From contig NZ_VZOV01000001.1 of NCBI RefSeq assembly GCF_008801915.1, positions 248,001 to 312,000 on the forward strand: a stretch of 64,000 nt of DNA. Reading direction: 5' to 3'. Below are positions 17,612 through 24,711 of this stretch, piece by piece. The translations under genes and the position numbers were made by a program. Every line of letters starts with the position of its first letter. Position 1 is the first letter of the stretch. The notes under the pieces are model-generated. The model was not told where the DNA came from. It searched no databases and worked only from the letters and a program-made list of their open reading frames with translations. This stretch comes from Cupriavidus gilardii (GTDB lineage: Bacteria > Pseudomonadota > Gammaproteobacteria > Burkholderiales > Burkholderiaceae).

Positions 17612-18394
17612 TCAGTTCGGAAGATCGTTGGGTGGGACGCTCGAGGGATCGTCGGGGAGGTTGCCTGGTGCGCTGCCATCCTGCTTGCCCGATTCGGGCA
17701 TCGTGGCCGGCGTATCGCGCCTGGGCTTGTCGCCGCCCAGCAGAACGGTCCAGCCGAGGCCGCGCACATTGCGGATGGCCGACGCACCGAATTTCTTGCG
17801 CACCGAGTAGATCAGCACGTCGACGGCATTGCTTTCGACTTCCTGTCCCCAGCCATAGATCTTCTGTTCGAGTTGATTGCGCGACAGGATCGTGCCCGGC
17901 CGTTCGAGCAGCGCCAGCATCAGCGCGAATTCGCGCGCGGACAGCGTTTCGGTATGGCCATCGACCGTCAGGCTGCGCGTATCGAGGTTGAGCCGGATGG
18001 TGTCGTCGCCCAGGCTCGAGGTCGCATAGCCGGCCTTGCGCCGGAGCACCGCGCGCATGCGCGCCAGCAGCTCCGGAACCTCGAAGGGTTTCAGCACGAA
18101 ATCGTCGGCGCCGGCGTCGAGCCCCTGCACCCGTGTGTCCAGGTCATCATGGGCGGTCAGGATCAGCAACGGCGTCTGATTGCCTTGTACCCGCAGTCGC
18201 CGCAGCAGATCGAGGCCGCCGATGCGCGGCAGGCCCAGGTCCAGCAGGATGATCGTGTAGGACCCGTGCTCGACCGCCTGCTGGCCGGCGACGCCGTCGC
18301 GCACCCAGTCGACGCTGCACTGCAGGTTTTCCTTCAGCGCGCGCATCAGGCTGGTGCCGATCTGCAGATCGTCCTCGATCAGAAGGATGCGCAT
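17612..18394 (-). CDS. OmpR-family response regulator, QseB/PmrA-like
   Basis: The receiver domain occupies residues 1-115, with the acidic pair ED at 7-9, phospho-acceptor D52 and K102. The winged-helix domain follows, with SAREFALMLALL and the NAVDVLIYSVRKKFG recognition region ending GLGWTVLLG at about 220. Family members end there; this protein continues for about 40 residues of proline/aspartate-rich sequence (GGDKPRRDTPATMPES and on). It precedes its partner kinase on the same transcript. It probably binds direct repeats near its own promoter, but none could be assigned with confidence. Confidence 0.92.
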   Translation of the reverse strand: MRILLIEDDLQIGTSLMRALKENLQCSVDWVRDGVAGQQAVEHGSYTIILLDLGLPRIGGLDLLRRLRVQGNQTPLLILTAHDDLDTRVQGLDAGADDFVLKPFEVPELLARMRAVLRRKAGYATSSLGDDTIRLNLDTRSLTVDGHTETLSAREFALMLALLERPGTILSRNQLEQKIYGWGQEVESNAVDVLIYSVRKKFGASAIRNVRGLGWTVLLGGDKPRRDTPATMPESGKQDGSAPGNLPDDPSSVPPNDLPN

Positions 18395-18702
18395 GATTTC
18401 CGCTCGATATGCCGCCGAAAGATAAGCGGGAGAGACTTCGGCACGGTGCCGCTCCGTGAACGCGCGGACGGCCTGGCGCGCGCTGCGGCCTCACTTATAC
18501 CGCCGCCGAATTCGGCAGGGAAGTGGCGCTTGTCCCCATCGGTGCGTCCTCGATGCTGTCGGCCGTGGAGTGACCGGATCTCGGCGTGGCGGTCGCTGTC
18601 CTGAATCGAAAATCGCGTGCGATTTTCTGATGTGCCGGCAGCGATGGAAGACGACACTTCGCGCCGGTCGGACCCGTTTCCGGCCTCCCCGCCTCTGCTT
18701 TG

Positions 18703-18729
18703 TCCGCCTGTCACAGGCGGATTTTTTTT
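18703..18729 (+). terminator. Rightward Rho-independent terminator without an upstream gene
   Basis: The stem TCCGCCTG/CAGGCGGA with a TCA loop is followed by eight T residues on the plus strand. The nearest upstream genes point the other way, so the transcript it ends must start in the intergenic region. Confidence 0.88.
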
Positions 18730-18968
18730 GGCTGTGTCGTTGCCGACGGGAAGTCGCAACGCAAAGCGCGTGATCGCAAGATTCGGCCATCCGCACCCGC
18801 GATCGCGACATCTTGAACCGTGCGTTCCCGCACGCAAACCGCCGTAGGCGTCGCACACGTCGGGTTGCGAGAAAGAAGTTATAAGAAATCGATCAAGACT
18901 TTCTCTAAACGATTCGAGTAGACCCTCAAATTCTCAAAGTTCATTCGATGAATGGTTTGATATCGATG

Positions 18969-19037
18969 CGCTGTCCGGCGCCGCTCAACGCATCGAATCG
19001 AAGGCATCGAAACGACGCGGAACGACGCCGGACAGCG
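18969..19037. repeat. 12-bp perfect inverted repeat upstream of the AraC regulator
   Basis: CGCTGTCCGGCG (18969-18980) is repeated in inverted form as CGCCGGACAGCG (19026-19037), with 45 bases between. It ends 84 bases before the chosen start of the AraC-type gene, so it probably lies in the mRNA leader or just before it. A long stem-loop in the leader or a two-site operator are both possible. Confidence 0.7.
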
Positions 19038-19121
19038 ACGTCTTTCAGGTCATCACCGGATCGGTCTCCAGGTTCGGCGATGGAATGATGCAGCCACTGA
19101 GCACGAGTGTTCGAGGGAAAG

Positions 19122-19847
19122 ATGGGGGCAGTCAAGCTAATGATCTTCAGCCGGTCCGGCCGGATCGAGTGCAACGGCGAGACGCACGAGGTGCCGGCAT
19201 GCAGCCTGGTTTTCACCAACGGCAATGCGACGGCGATTCCGGCGCGCGATGGCATCGATACCTACGTCTTCCATTCAGGGGACTTCCAGGACATCTACCG
19301 CGAGCTGCATGAACTGGCGAGCCGCTACCGACGAGGCACGCAGTTCTGGCGAGAACCGGTCAAACGGATCACGGTGCCCGAGGAAACGATCAACGTGATC
19401 CGGCATCTCGGTGCCGTCGAGCCGCGCGCGATGCTGCGCTTCGCTTATGTCTACTGCATGGGAACGGAGCCGGAATACTTCTCCCGGCTTCTGCACCATC
19501 TGATCGACAGCAGCCGCGACTTCTTCGAGTTCATCGAGGAGAACAGCATGAGCGCGTGGCCGGTCACACAGTACGCCAAGGCGCTCGGCATCCCGGTACG
19601 CAAGCTGAACGTGATGTTCTACGAGAAGTTCGGCGTATCGGCCAAGAACTGGCTGCTGGAGCGCCGGCTGCAGCGGGCGAGGGAGCTGCTGTTGCTGACG
19701 TCGATGAAGGTCACCGATATCGCGCAGGAGTGCGGCTTCAACAGCCATGCGCATTTCAGCGTCAGCTTCCGCCGCCGCTACGAGGCCAGCCCTCGTCTGC
19801 TGCGGCAACACCACCAAAGTATCAACGACGCGGCAAACGAGGAATAG
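19122..19847 (+). CDS. AraC-family regulator heading the type III secretion operon
   Basis: The C-terminal 100 residues form an AraC double helix-turn-helix: YAKALGIPVRKLNVMFYEKFGVSAKNW, then VTDIAQECGFNSHAHFSVSFRRRY. The N-terminal domain has no clear sugar-binding barrel signature and resembles T3SS activators of the ExsA/MxiE kind only in general layout. ATG 19122 is chosen because GAGGGAAAG precedes it; GTG 19107 is an alternative. The stop lies six bases before sctF, so the regulator is the first gene of the apparatus operon and could drive its own synthesis. Salmonella SPI-2 uses SsrAB instead, so this control is a difference. Confidence 0.85.
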   Translation: MGAVKLMIFSRSGRIECNGETHEVPACSLVFTNGNATAIPARDGIDTYVFHSGDFQDIYRELHELASRYRRGTQFWREPVKRITVPEETINVIRHLGAVEPRAMLRFAYVYCMGTEPEYFSRLLHHLIDSSRDFFEFIEENSMSAWPVTQYAKALGIPVRKLNVMFYEKFGVSAKNWLLERRLQRARELLLLTSMKVTDIAQECGFNSHAHFSVSFRRRYEASPRLLRQHHQSINDAANEE

Positions 19848-19853
19848 AAGGCG

Positions 19854-20072
19854 ATGAGTCTGAACACAATGATCGATGGCATGGACGGTCCGGTCGCGTC
19901 CGCCGGTTTCAACATGGCCGAAGCGGTGCAGCGCGCGGTGAGCACCGGCGAGACCACCGACTTCATCCTGGCCCAGAAGATGACGGCCGCCTTTACCAAC
20001 ATGACCGCGCTGCAAAGCTCGATCATCAAGGCGATGCACGACACCATCGCCGGCATCATCCAGAAGATCTAG
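19854..20072 (+). CDS. sctF: T3SS needle protein, SsaG/EscF type
   Basis: This 72-residue protein polymerises into the extracellular needle. The helical hairpin and the C-terminal signature ALQSSIIKAMHDTIAGIIQKI match needle subunits; SsaG, from memory, ends in a very similar SSLIKMIKDMLSGIIAKI. There is no signal peptide, as expected for a substrate of its own apparatus. The gene is second in the operon and is followed by the SsaH, SctI and SctJ genes as in SPI-2. A GAAGGCG site precedes the start. Confidence 0.9.
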   Translation: MSLNTMIDGMDGPVASAGFNMAEAVQRAVSTGETTDFILAQKMTAAFTNMTALQSSIIKAMHDTIAGIIQKI

Positions 20073-20074
20073 CG

Positions 20075-20383
20075 ATGCAGCGCTTGCCAGCCGAGGTCAG
20101 GCGCCTGCTGGTCGAGCTGGCGTTCGCCGCCGGCAACCAGCGCCTGCACGGCGAGATCGACGTCTTTCTCGATACGTTGCACCTGCTGGTCGACGACGAG
20201 CAGGATCGCGCGATCTGCCGCGCGCATCTGTACATGCACAGCGGCCGGCTCGTCGAGGCGCGTGCCTGCCTGGGCGACCGCGGCGATCCGCCGGCGCTGC
20301 TGCTGGCGATGCTGATCGCGGCCCGGCGCGATGACGCCACCGCGCCCCGCGTCATCGCGCCGTCGCCCCGCACGAGGCGCTGA
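20075..20383 (+). CDS. ssaH: SsaH/YscG-like T3SS needle co-chaperone
   Basis: The gene encodes a 102-residue helical protein that starts two bases after the sctF stop. It has the layout of the YscG/EscG/SsaH group, small tetratricopeptide-like chaperones that hold needle monomers in the cytoplasm (FDLVDDEQD-type acidic helix, then GRLVEARACL and DPPALLLAMLI). Similarity is weak and the call rests largely on position between sctF and sctI, the same place as ssaH and yscG. Its expected partner is the SsaE-like protein at 37989-38246. The C terminus is arginine-rich and slightly longer than SsaH. Confidence 0.7.
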   Translation: MQRLPAEVRRLLVELAFAAGNQRLHGEIDVFLDTLHLLVDDEQDRAICRAHLYMHSGRLVEARACLGDRGDPPALLLAMLIAARRDDATAPRVIAPSPRTRR

Positions 20384-20418
20384 GCGGGCGCGCTCACCGA
20401 GTATCGAAGGCTTTCATC

Positions 20419-20757
20419 ATGAATATGGACCCCATCACCATCGCCGGCCAGATGCTGGCCAGCACGGCCGGCAAGGCGACCGGCAAGGAACCGGCGGCAG
20501 CCGACATCCAGGCGTTCATGGAGGCGATGTCGGCCCGCGTGCCAAAGCCCGAGGCCATCGTCGCCGACGCGATGCGCAAGGCCGATGCCGCGGTTTCCGC
20601 CAAGGTCGAGGCGATCGGCGCTGGCACCGCGCTCGATCCTGCCGCGATGAAGCGGGCGCAGCAGGCGCTGCTCGAGATGCGCAACGGCGTCGACCTGATC
20701 GCGAAGATAGCGGGAACGCTGTCGCAATCGATCAACAAGCTGACGACGATGCAATGA
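20419..20757 (+). CDS. sctI: T3SS inner rod protein
   Basis: A 112-residue protein without signal peptide. The last 35 residues (QQALLEMRNGVDLIAKIAGTLSQSINKL) match the conserved helix of YscI/PrgJ/SsaI rod proteins, which connect the export gate to the needle base. The N-terminal half is alanine-rich and longer than in SsaI. The stop overlaps the sctJ start in ATGA, showing translational coupling. Confidence 0.85.
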   Translation: MNMDPITIAGQMLASTAGKATGKEPAAADIQAFMEAMSARVPKPEAIVADAMRKADAAVSAKVEAIGAGTALDPAAMKRAQQALLEMRNGVDLIAKIAGTLSQSINKLTTMQ

Positions 20758-21494
20758 AGCGCTTCCGCACGATCGCCCTGGCCGTGCTGGCCACGTTCAG
20801 CATGGCCGGCTGCAAGATGACGCTGTACTCGAACGTCGGCGAGGCCGAGGCGAACCAGATGCTGGCCCTGCTGATGCTGCGCCATATCCCGGCCGACAAG
20901 GTGGTTGAGAAAGGCGGCACGGTGACGCTGCGCGTCGACAAGGGCGAATTCATCAATGCCGTCGAGGTGCTGCGGCAAAACGGTTATCCACATCACAAGC
21001 GGCTTGGCATGGAAGACCTGTTTCCGTCGAACCAGCTGGTGACATCGCCCGCACAGGAGCGCGCCAAGATGCAGTTGCTCAAGGAGCAGCAGCTCGAGGG
21101 AATGATCTCGGCGATGGACGGCGTGATCGGCGCCAAGGTCTCGATCGCGCAGAAAGTCGATGAAAACGGCAAGCCGACCGGCACGCCGTCGGCGGCGGTC
21201 TTCATCAAGTATTCGCCGCAGTTCAACCTCGGCAACTACGAGGTGCAGATCCGCAGTCTGATCCGCGATGGCATCCCCGATATCGCGTCCGATCAGATCA
21301 GCGTGGTGATGCAGGCCGCCGACTACCGCTATCAACCGCCAGTGGTCGAGGCGCCCGCGCCGCGCTGGCGCCAGTGGCTGCAGGCGCAGCCGGCACAGGC
21401 AGCGGCCGCGGTGGCCGGCGGCGTGCTGGCCCTGTGCGCCATGGCGGGACTGTCGCTGTGGATCGCCCGTCGGAAGGGGAGTGCCGATGTCTGA
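20754..21494 (+). CDS. sctJ: T3SS inner-membrane ring lipoprotein
   Basis: SctJ forms the inner ring of the basal body with SctD. This 246-residue protein has a lipobox ending MAGC with the acylated cysteine at position 20, the ring-building motif domain (LYSNVGEAEANQMLALL, then RQNGYPHHKRLGMEDLFP) and YscJ/FliF signatures such as SPAQERAKMQLLKEQQLEGMI. A single transmembrane helix near residues 215-237 is followed by a short basic tail. The start ATG 20754 overlaps the sctI stop. Confidence 0.95.
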   Translation: MKRFRTIALAVLATFSMAGCKMTLYSNVGEAEANQMLALLMLRHIPADKVVEKGGTVTLRVDKGEFINAVEVLRQNGYPHHKRLGMEDLFPSNQLVTSPAQERAKMQLLKEQQLEGMISAMDGVIGAKVSIAQKVDENGKPTGTPSAAVFIKYSPQFNLGNYEVQIRSLIRDGIPDIASDQISVVMQAADYRYQPPVVEAPAPRWRQWLQAQPAQAAAAVAGGVLALCAMAGLSLWIARRKGSADV

Positions 21495-22107
21495 TGCCGC
21501 CAACGCCGGCGCGTGCGCGCAACAGAGCCTGTGCCCCGCCGTGCAGCGGCTGCACGCGCTGGCGTGGCGGCCAGGCGCCGTGATGCACCAGGGGTGGTGG
21601 GGCTATCTCGGGCTGGACGCCTGGCAAGACGACTACCAGCGGCATCCGGGCAGCAGGCGCGCGCTCGATGCGCTGATCGTGCAGCGCCGCGGGTTTCCCG
21701 CCGGCCCGCTCCCCGCGACGCTGTCGGACCAGCAGCGGCGCCTGCTGGCCATCGAGCTGCGTTTGCCGATGCTGCTTGTCGCGCTCGGAGCGGTGGCCGC
21801 GCGGGCGCCCGAACTGTTGCTGCTCGGCGATTACCGCCGGCAATTGCTGGCGGTACTGGGCGACGACGGCTGCGATCAGCTGGCCGCACTGGTGCCCGAC
21901 GGCAAGGGTGCCGCGCTGAGCCGGCCCCCCGAGCAAATCGTCGAATGGTTGCGTGAACTCGGCAGGTTGTGGCTGGACCAGACATTGCCCGGCAGCACCG
22001 TCTGGCAGGCCTTGTCGGTCTGCCTGCCGCCGCCGGGCCCATTGCTGGCGACATCCCCGGCCGGCCTTGCCTTGCCGATGCTGTTTCGTCTGGAACGTCT
22101 GCTATGA
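21487..22107 (+). CDS. sctK: T3SS sorting-platform protein, YscK-like
   Basis: SctK links SctJ/SctD to the cytosolic SctQ pods. This 206-residue protein sits between sctJ and sctL, the position of the SctK gene in SPI-2 and Yersinia systems. Sequence signatures are weak, as is usual in this family: a tryptophan-rich N-terminal part (WWGYLGLDAWQDD), leucine-rich helices, and a C-terminal PPGPLLATSPAGLALPMLFRLERLL. ATG 21487 has GGGGAG in front; GTG 21481 is an alternative. Both ends overlap neighbouring genes. Confidence 0.75.
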   Translation: MSDAANAGACAQQSLCPAVQRLHALAWRPGAVMHQGWWGYLGLDAWQDDYQRHPGSRRALDALIVQRRGFPAGPLPATLSDQQRRLLAIELRLPMLLVALGAVAARAPELLLLGDYRRQLLAVLGDDGCDQLAALVPDGKGAALSRPPEQIVEWLRELGRLWLDQTLPGSTVWQALSVCLPPPGPLLATSPAGLALPMLFRLERLL

Positions 22108-22937
22108 ATCCCTTTGGACTGACGATCGCCGCGGTGCGCGGCGAGTTGCCCGTGAGCGGCATCGTGCCGGCGGCAATGCTCGCGCAATACATCGACGCGG
22201 CCGCGGTGCTGCGCCGCAACCGGTCGCGGGCCGCCGCGGTGCTGCTGGCCAGCCGGCGCCATCGAGCGCGGGCTCGCCTTCAGGCCGAGCAGATCCTGGC
22301 CGAAGCCATGGACGAGGGCGAGCGACGCGCGGAGGCGGCGGCGCGGGCGGCCCACGACGCGATCTGCGAGGACGTGCTGCGCTGGCTGGTGCGCGAAGAC
22401 GAACTGGAGGCGGTCATCGCGCAGCGGCTCGAGTCGCGATGCCGGAGGGTAATCGCCGATGCGGTCGCCAGCTTCGCCGGCGAGGCAGAGCGCGCGGCGT
22501 TGATCGCATGGCGCGTGGCGGCACGCTGGCGGGAGCTGTCCTCGCACGGCGCCTTTACCTTGCGGCTGTGTCCCGACGACGTCGCCACGGTGGCGGCGCG
22601 ACTGCCGGCGGAGCCGGGATTCACCATCAGCGCCGAGCCCGCGCTGGCCTCCGGCCAGGCACTGATCGACAGCCCCTACGTCCAGCTGCGCATCGATCTG
22701 GACCGCCATCTGTCCGTCCTGTTGGCGGCGATCGGCGTCGAGCCAAGCCCAGCGAGCCTGAGTGGACGGGAGCCTGACGGGGTCGGCGAGAGCCACAACG
22801 AAAACGATCCGGATGCCCTCGCGAACCATCTCGACGGCCTCGTGGACGATCTGAACCAGATGGCAAGACGCCGGCTGTCGCCACCGCAACGCGATCCCGG
22901 CGTGCCGGATGCCGATTCGACGGGATGGCTCGCATGA
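22104..22937 (+). CDS. sctL: T3SS ATPase regulator/stator
   Basis: This 277-residue FliH/YscL-type protein tethers the SctN ATPase to SctQ. A long arginine/alanine-rich helical segment (about residues 35-110) is followed by the conserved C-terminal domain with LRLCPDDVATVAARLP and a short strand ending SPYVQLRIDLDRHLSVLLAAI. A 60-residue acidic tail follows. The start overlaps the sctK stop (ATGA), and the end overlaps sctW by 13 bases. Order and length fit SsaK. Confidence 0.88.
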   Translation: MNPFGLTIAAVRGELPVSGIVPAAMLAQYIDAAAVLRRNRSRAAAVLLASRRHRARARLQAEQILAEAMDEGERRAEAAARAAHDAICEDVLRWLVREDELEAVIAQRLESRCRRVIADAVASFAGEAERAALIAWRVAARWRELSSHGAFTLRLCPDDVATVAARLPAEPGFTISAEPALASGQALIDSPYVQLRIDLDRHLSVLLAAIGVEPSPASLSGREPDGVGESHNENDPDALANHLDGLVDDLNQMARRRLSPPQRDPGVPDADSTGWLA

Positions 22938-24025
22938 GCCCGAAGGTACAGGGCGCCAAGCCCGTCATTCCAACCGGCCCCGCGCCGGCGATTCTTCCAG
23001 GACAGGGCGGCGATACGGCGAGCCGCGGGCCGCAGCAGGTCAGTCCGGCCCGTTCCGCGATGGATCTCGCGGCGCGCGCGCTCAATGCTTCCCGCCGCCT
23101 GCACGAAGCCGGTCTCAACAACGTGCACTCGTCCAAGCTGCATGCACTGCTGCGCGGCGACCGCCGCAACGATGCGCTGTTGGCGCGCGCCTTCGTCGGC
23201 AAGCTGGCCAAGTCGCTGCTGGCCAACAAGGACCCCCGCATCGAGCAGCTGCTGCAGCAGTTCGGCGACATCGACGACGTCGACAGCCTGTTCGCCGCGA
23301 TCGAACGCAGCGAGCTGCATCCAGCGGCGATGGCATTGCTGCTCGCCGCAATGGCGCAGCAGCACCGGCCGGGACGCAAGCGCAGCCGGCTGGAGGAGGC
23401 GCTGGAGCGGCGGCTCGGCGCCAGCGGCGATTGGGAACTGGCCATGCTTGGCTGGCTCGAGTTCGGCGCGATGACGCCGGAACTGATGTCGCAGCTGAAG
23501 TCGCTGTATCAGCGCGCCGGTGTGGTGCAGCAGGGCATGGCGGCGTTCCTGGACCAGCTGGCCGGCATCGGCGAGCGTCGGCGCAAGGTCAAGGTGCTGA
23601 TCCGCGCGCTGGGCGCCGAACTGAGCGGTATCGAGGACGATGCGGCCGAGGGCATCAAGCTCGTCGCGGTAGTGCGCGACCTGAAACGCCTGCTGGTCTT
23701 CCTCGGATGCGAGGAGCAATGCGGCCGGATCGCGCGTGCCCTTGGCGAACCGCCGGTCGAGCCCGATACGGTGTTGCGGCTGCTGATTCGCATGGTCGAC
23801 CAGCCGTGGCTTTACCACGACTGGATCCGCGGCGAGATCGAGGGCATGCAGCTGGGCCGCGAGCGCGGCTTCAAGCTGGCGCGGGACATCACCCGCCTGA
23901 CCAAGCTGCTGCCCGAGCCGTGCTTCCGCGACGACGATCACCGGCAGCAGGTGCTGGCCGCACTGAACGAGTTCAATGACCGCGCCGAGAACGCGGACCC
24001 TGCCGAGGGCGACGCCACGGGCTGA
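22925..24025 (+). CDS. sctW: T3SS gatekeeper, SsaL/SepL/YopN-TyeA type
   Basis: SctW controls the switch from translocator to effector secretion. The 366-residue protein is all-helical with a disordered N terminus of about 45 residues. An HrpJ-like domain with KLHALLRGDRRNDALLARAF covers the middle, and a TyeA-like C-terminal domain ends with RLTKLLPEPCFRDDDHRQQVL. Position directly before the SsaM-like gene matches ssaL in SPI-2. ATG 22925 and ATG 22934 are both possible. The 126 bases after its stop are the largest gap inside the operon and contain no clear promoter or terminator. Confidence 0.87.
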   Translation: MARMSPKVQGAKPVIPTGPAPAILPGQGGDTASRGPQQVSPARSAMDLAARALNASRRLHEAGLNNVHSSKLHALLRGDRRNDALLARAFVGKLAKSLLANKDPRIEQLLQQFGDIDDVDSLFAAIERSELHPAAMALLLAAMAQQHRPGRKRSRLEEALERRLGASGDWELAMLGWLEFGAMTPELMSQLKSLYQRAGVVQQGMAAFLDQLAGIGERRRKVKVLIRALGAELSGIEDDAAEGIKLVAVVRDLKRLLVFLGCEEQCGRIARALGEPPVEPDTVLRLLIRMVDQPWLYHDWIRGEIEGMQLGRERGFKLARDITRLTKLLPEPCFRDDDHRQQVLAALNEFNDRAENADPAEGDATG

Positions 24026-24151
24026 CGCGCCTTCAGGTATCCGCCCGATGCCGCGTGCCGCGCCTGCCGCGCACGATGGCGACACAGCAAGCAATGAGGA
24101 CAGCAAGCGCGTACGGTGGCTCGCGCCGCCGGGGTCGTGCCTGGATCACCG

Positions 24152-24520
24152 ATGGATATTGGAACGCTGCGCAATCTGGAGAAGTTGTTTCGGCTGATGG
24201 ACGTCAAGCCCGTCACGATCGAGCCGCGGGTCGAAATACGCGACGGCGAGATCCAGGTGTTCATGGAAGTTCGCGACCGCCGCGTGCTGCTGTCGACGAT
24301 GCGGACGGTCGATCCCTATGTGGCCGACGCCGCGCTGCGCTCGCTGCTGACGCGTTGGTCGCCGGCCTGCATGGCGGGCGTGCCGCTGCGGGTGTTCCGC
24401 GTCGACGACTGCCTGTTCGTGTCGGGTGCGATGCCGGCTGGCAGCGGCGCGGAGCTGTGGTACCGGACCGTCCGGGCACAACGCAGGCTGCTGGAAGCCT
24501 GCACGAAGGAGGAAGCATGA
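24152..24520 (+). CDS. ssaM: SsaM-like T3SS gatekeeper partner
   Basis: This 122-residue protein resembles Salmonella SsaM in length and in its second half. Here LRSLLTRWSPACMAGVPLRVF and AELWYRTVRAQRRLLEAC correspond, from memory, to ALANWKPAALQGIPQRLF and AELWLRLHHRQIKFLESQC. In SPI-2, SsaM binds SpiC/SsaB and SsaL and holds back effector secretion until the vacuole pH signal. The gene lies between sctW and sctV as in SPI-2. It is probably cytoplasmic. A CesT/SycN-like chaperone fold is plausible for this family. The next gene overlaps its stop. Confidence 0.82.
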   Translation: MDIGTLRNLEKLFRLMDVKPVTIEPRVEIRDGEIQVFMEVRDRRVLLSTMRTVDPYVADAALRSLLTRWSPACMAGVPLRVFRVDDCLFVSGAMPAGSGAELWYRTVRAQRRLLEACTKEEA

Positions 24521-24711
24521 GGTTCGTCTTCGCGGCGTTGTTGTTGCCGCTGGCGCTGCTCTGGAGCACCGCGATCGTCGCGCTGGCACTGGCGCTGGTG
24601 CTCGGCGCGGTGGGCTTCGGCCTCGGCTGCCGGGCCGCCGCTGTGCTGGGCGACGTATTCCGTCGCGTCGCGCGGGCACGACGCGTGGCACGAGGCGGGG
24701 AACGGCCGTGA
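24517..24711 (+). CDS. 64-residue membrane protein between ssaM and sctV, unrecognised
   Basis: A short gene fitted exactly between its neighbours: its ATG overlaps the ssaM stop, and its own stop overlaps the GTG of sctV. The first 45 residues are almost entirely hydrophobic (FVFAALLLPLALLWSTAIVAL and a second alanine/glycine-rich segment), enough for one long or two short membrane helices. The tail is arginine-rich (RRVARARRVARGGERP), which should stay in the cytoplasm. I know of no SPI-2 gene in this place. The tight coupling implies it is translated. It could be an accessory of the export gate. Confidence 0.6.
   Translation: MRFVFAALLLPLALLWSTAIVALALALVLGAVGFGLGCRAAAVLGDVFRRVARARRVARGGERP

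Larger units (their letters stand above)
18395..19121 (+). other. 727-base intergenic region between the two-component system and the secretion island
   Basis: No credible protein gene lies here. The region holds a palindrome GAAAATCG-CGTG-CGATTTTC (18608-18627), a strong rightward terminator (18703-18729), an AT-rich stretch at about 18850-18970 that is the likely promoter area of the AraC-type regulator, and a 12-bp inverted repeat (18969-19037). A rightward terminator with no rightward gene in front of it suggests a small RNA, described among the findings. Confidence 0.6.

Noticed and set aside
16182..18394. Assigning the two-component system as the SsrAB equivalent of the T3SS
   Set aside because: The regulator is OmpR-type with QseB/PmrA features, whereas SsrB is NarL-type; the pair is separated from the island by 0.7 kb and a terminator.
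24049..24151. An extra small gene in the gap between sctW and ssaM
   Set aside because: The frames there are short, lack a ribosome binding site and show no recognisable sequence.
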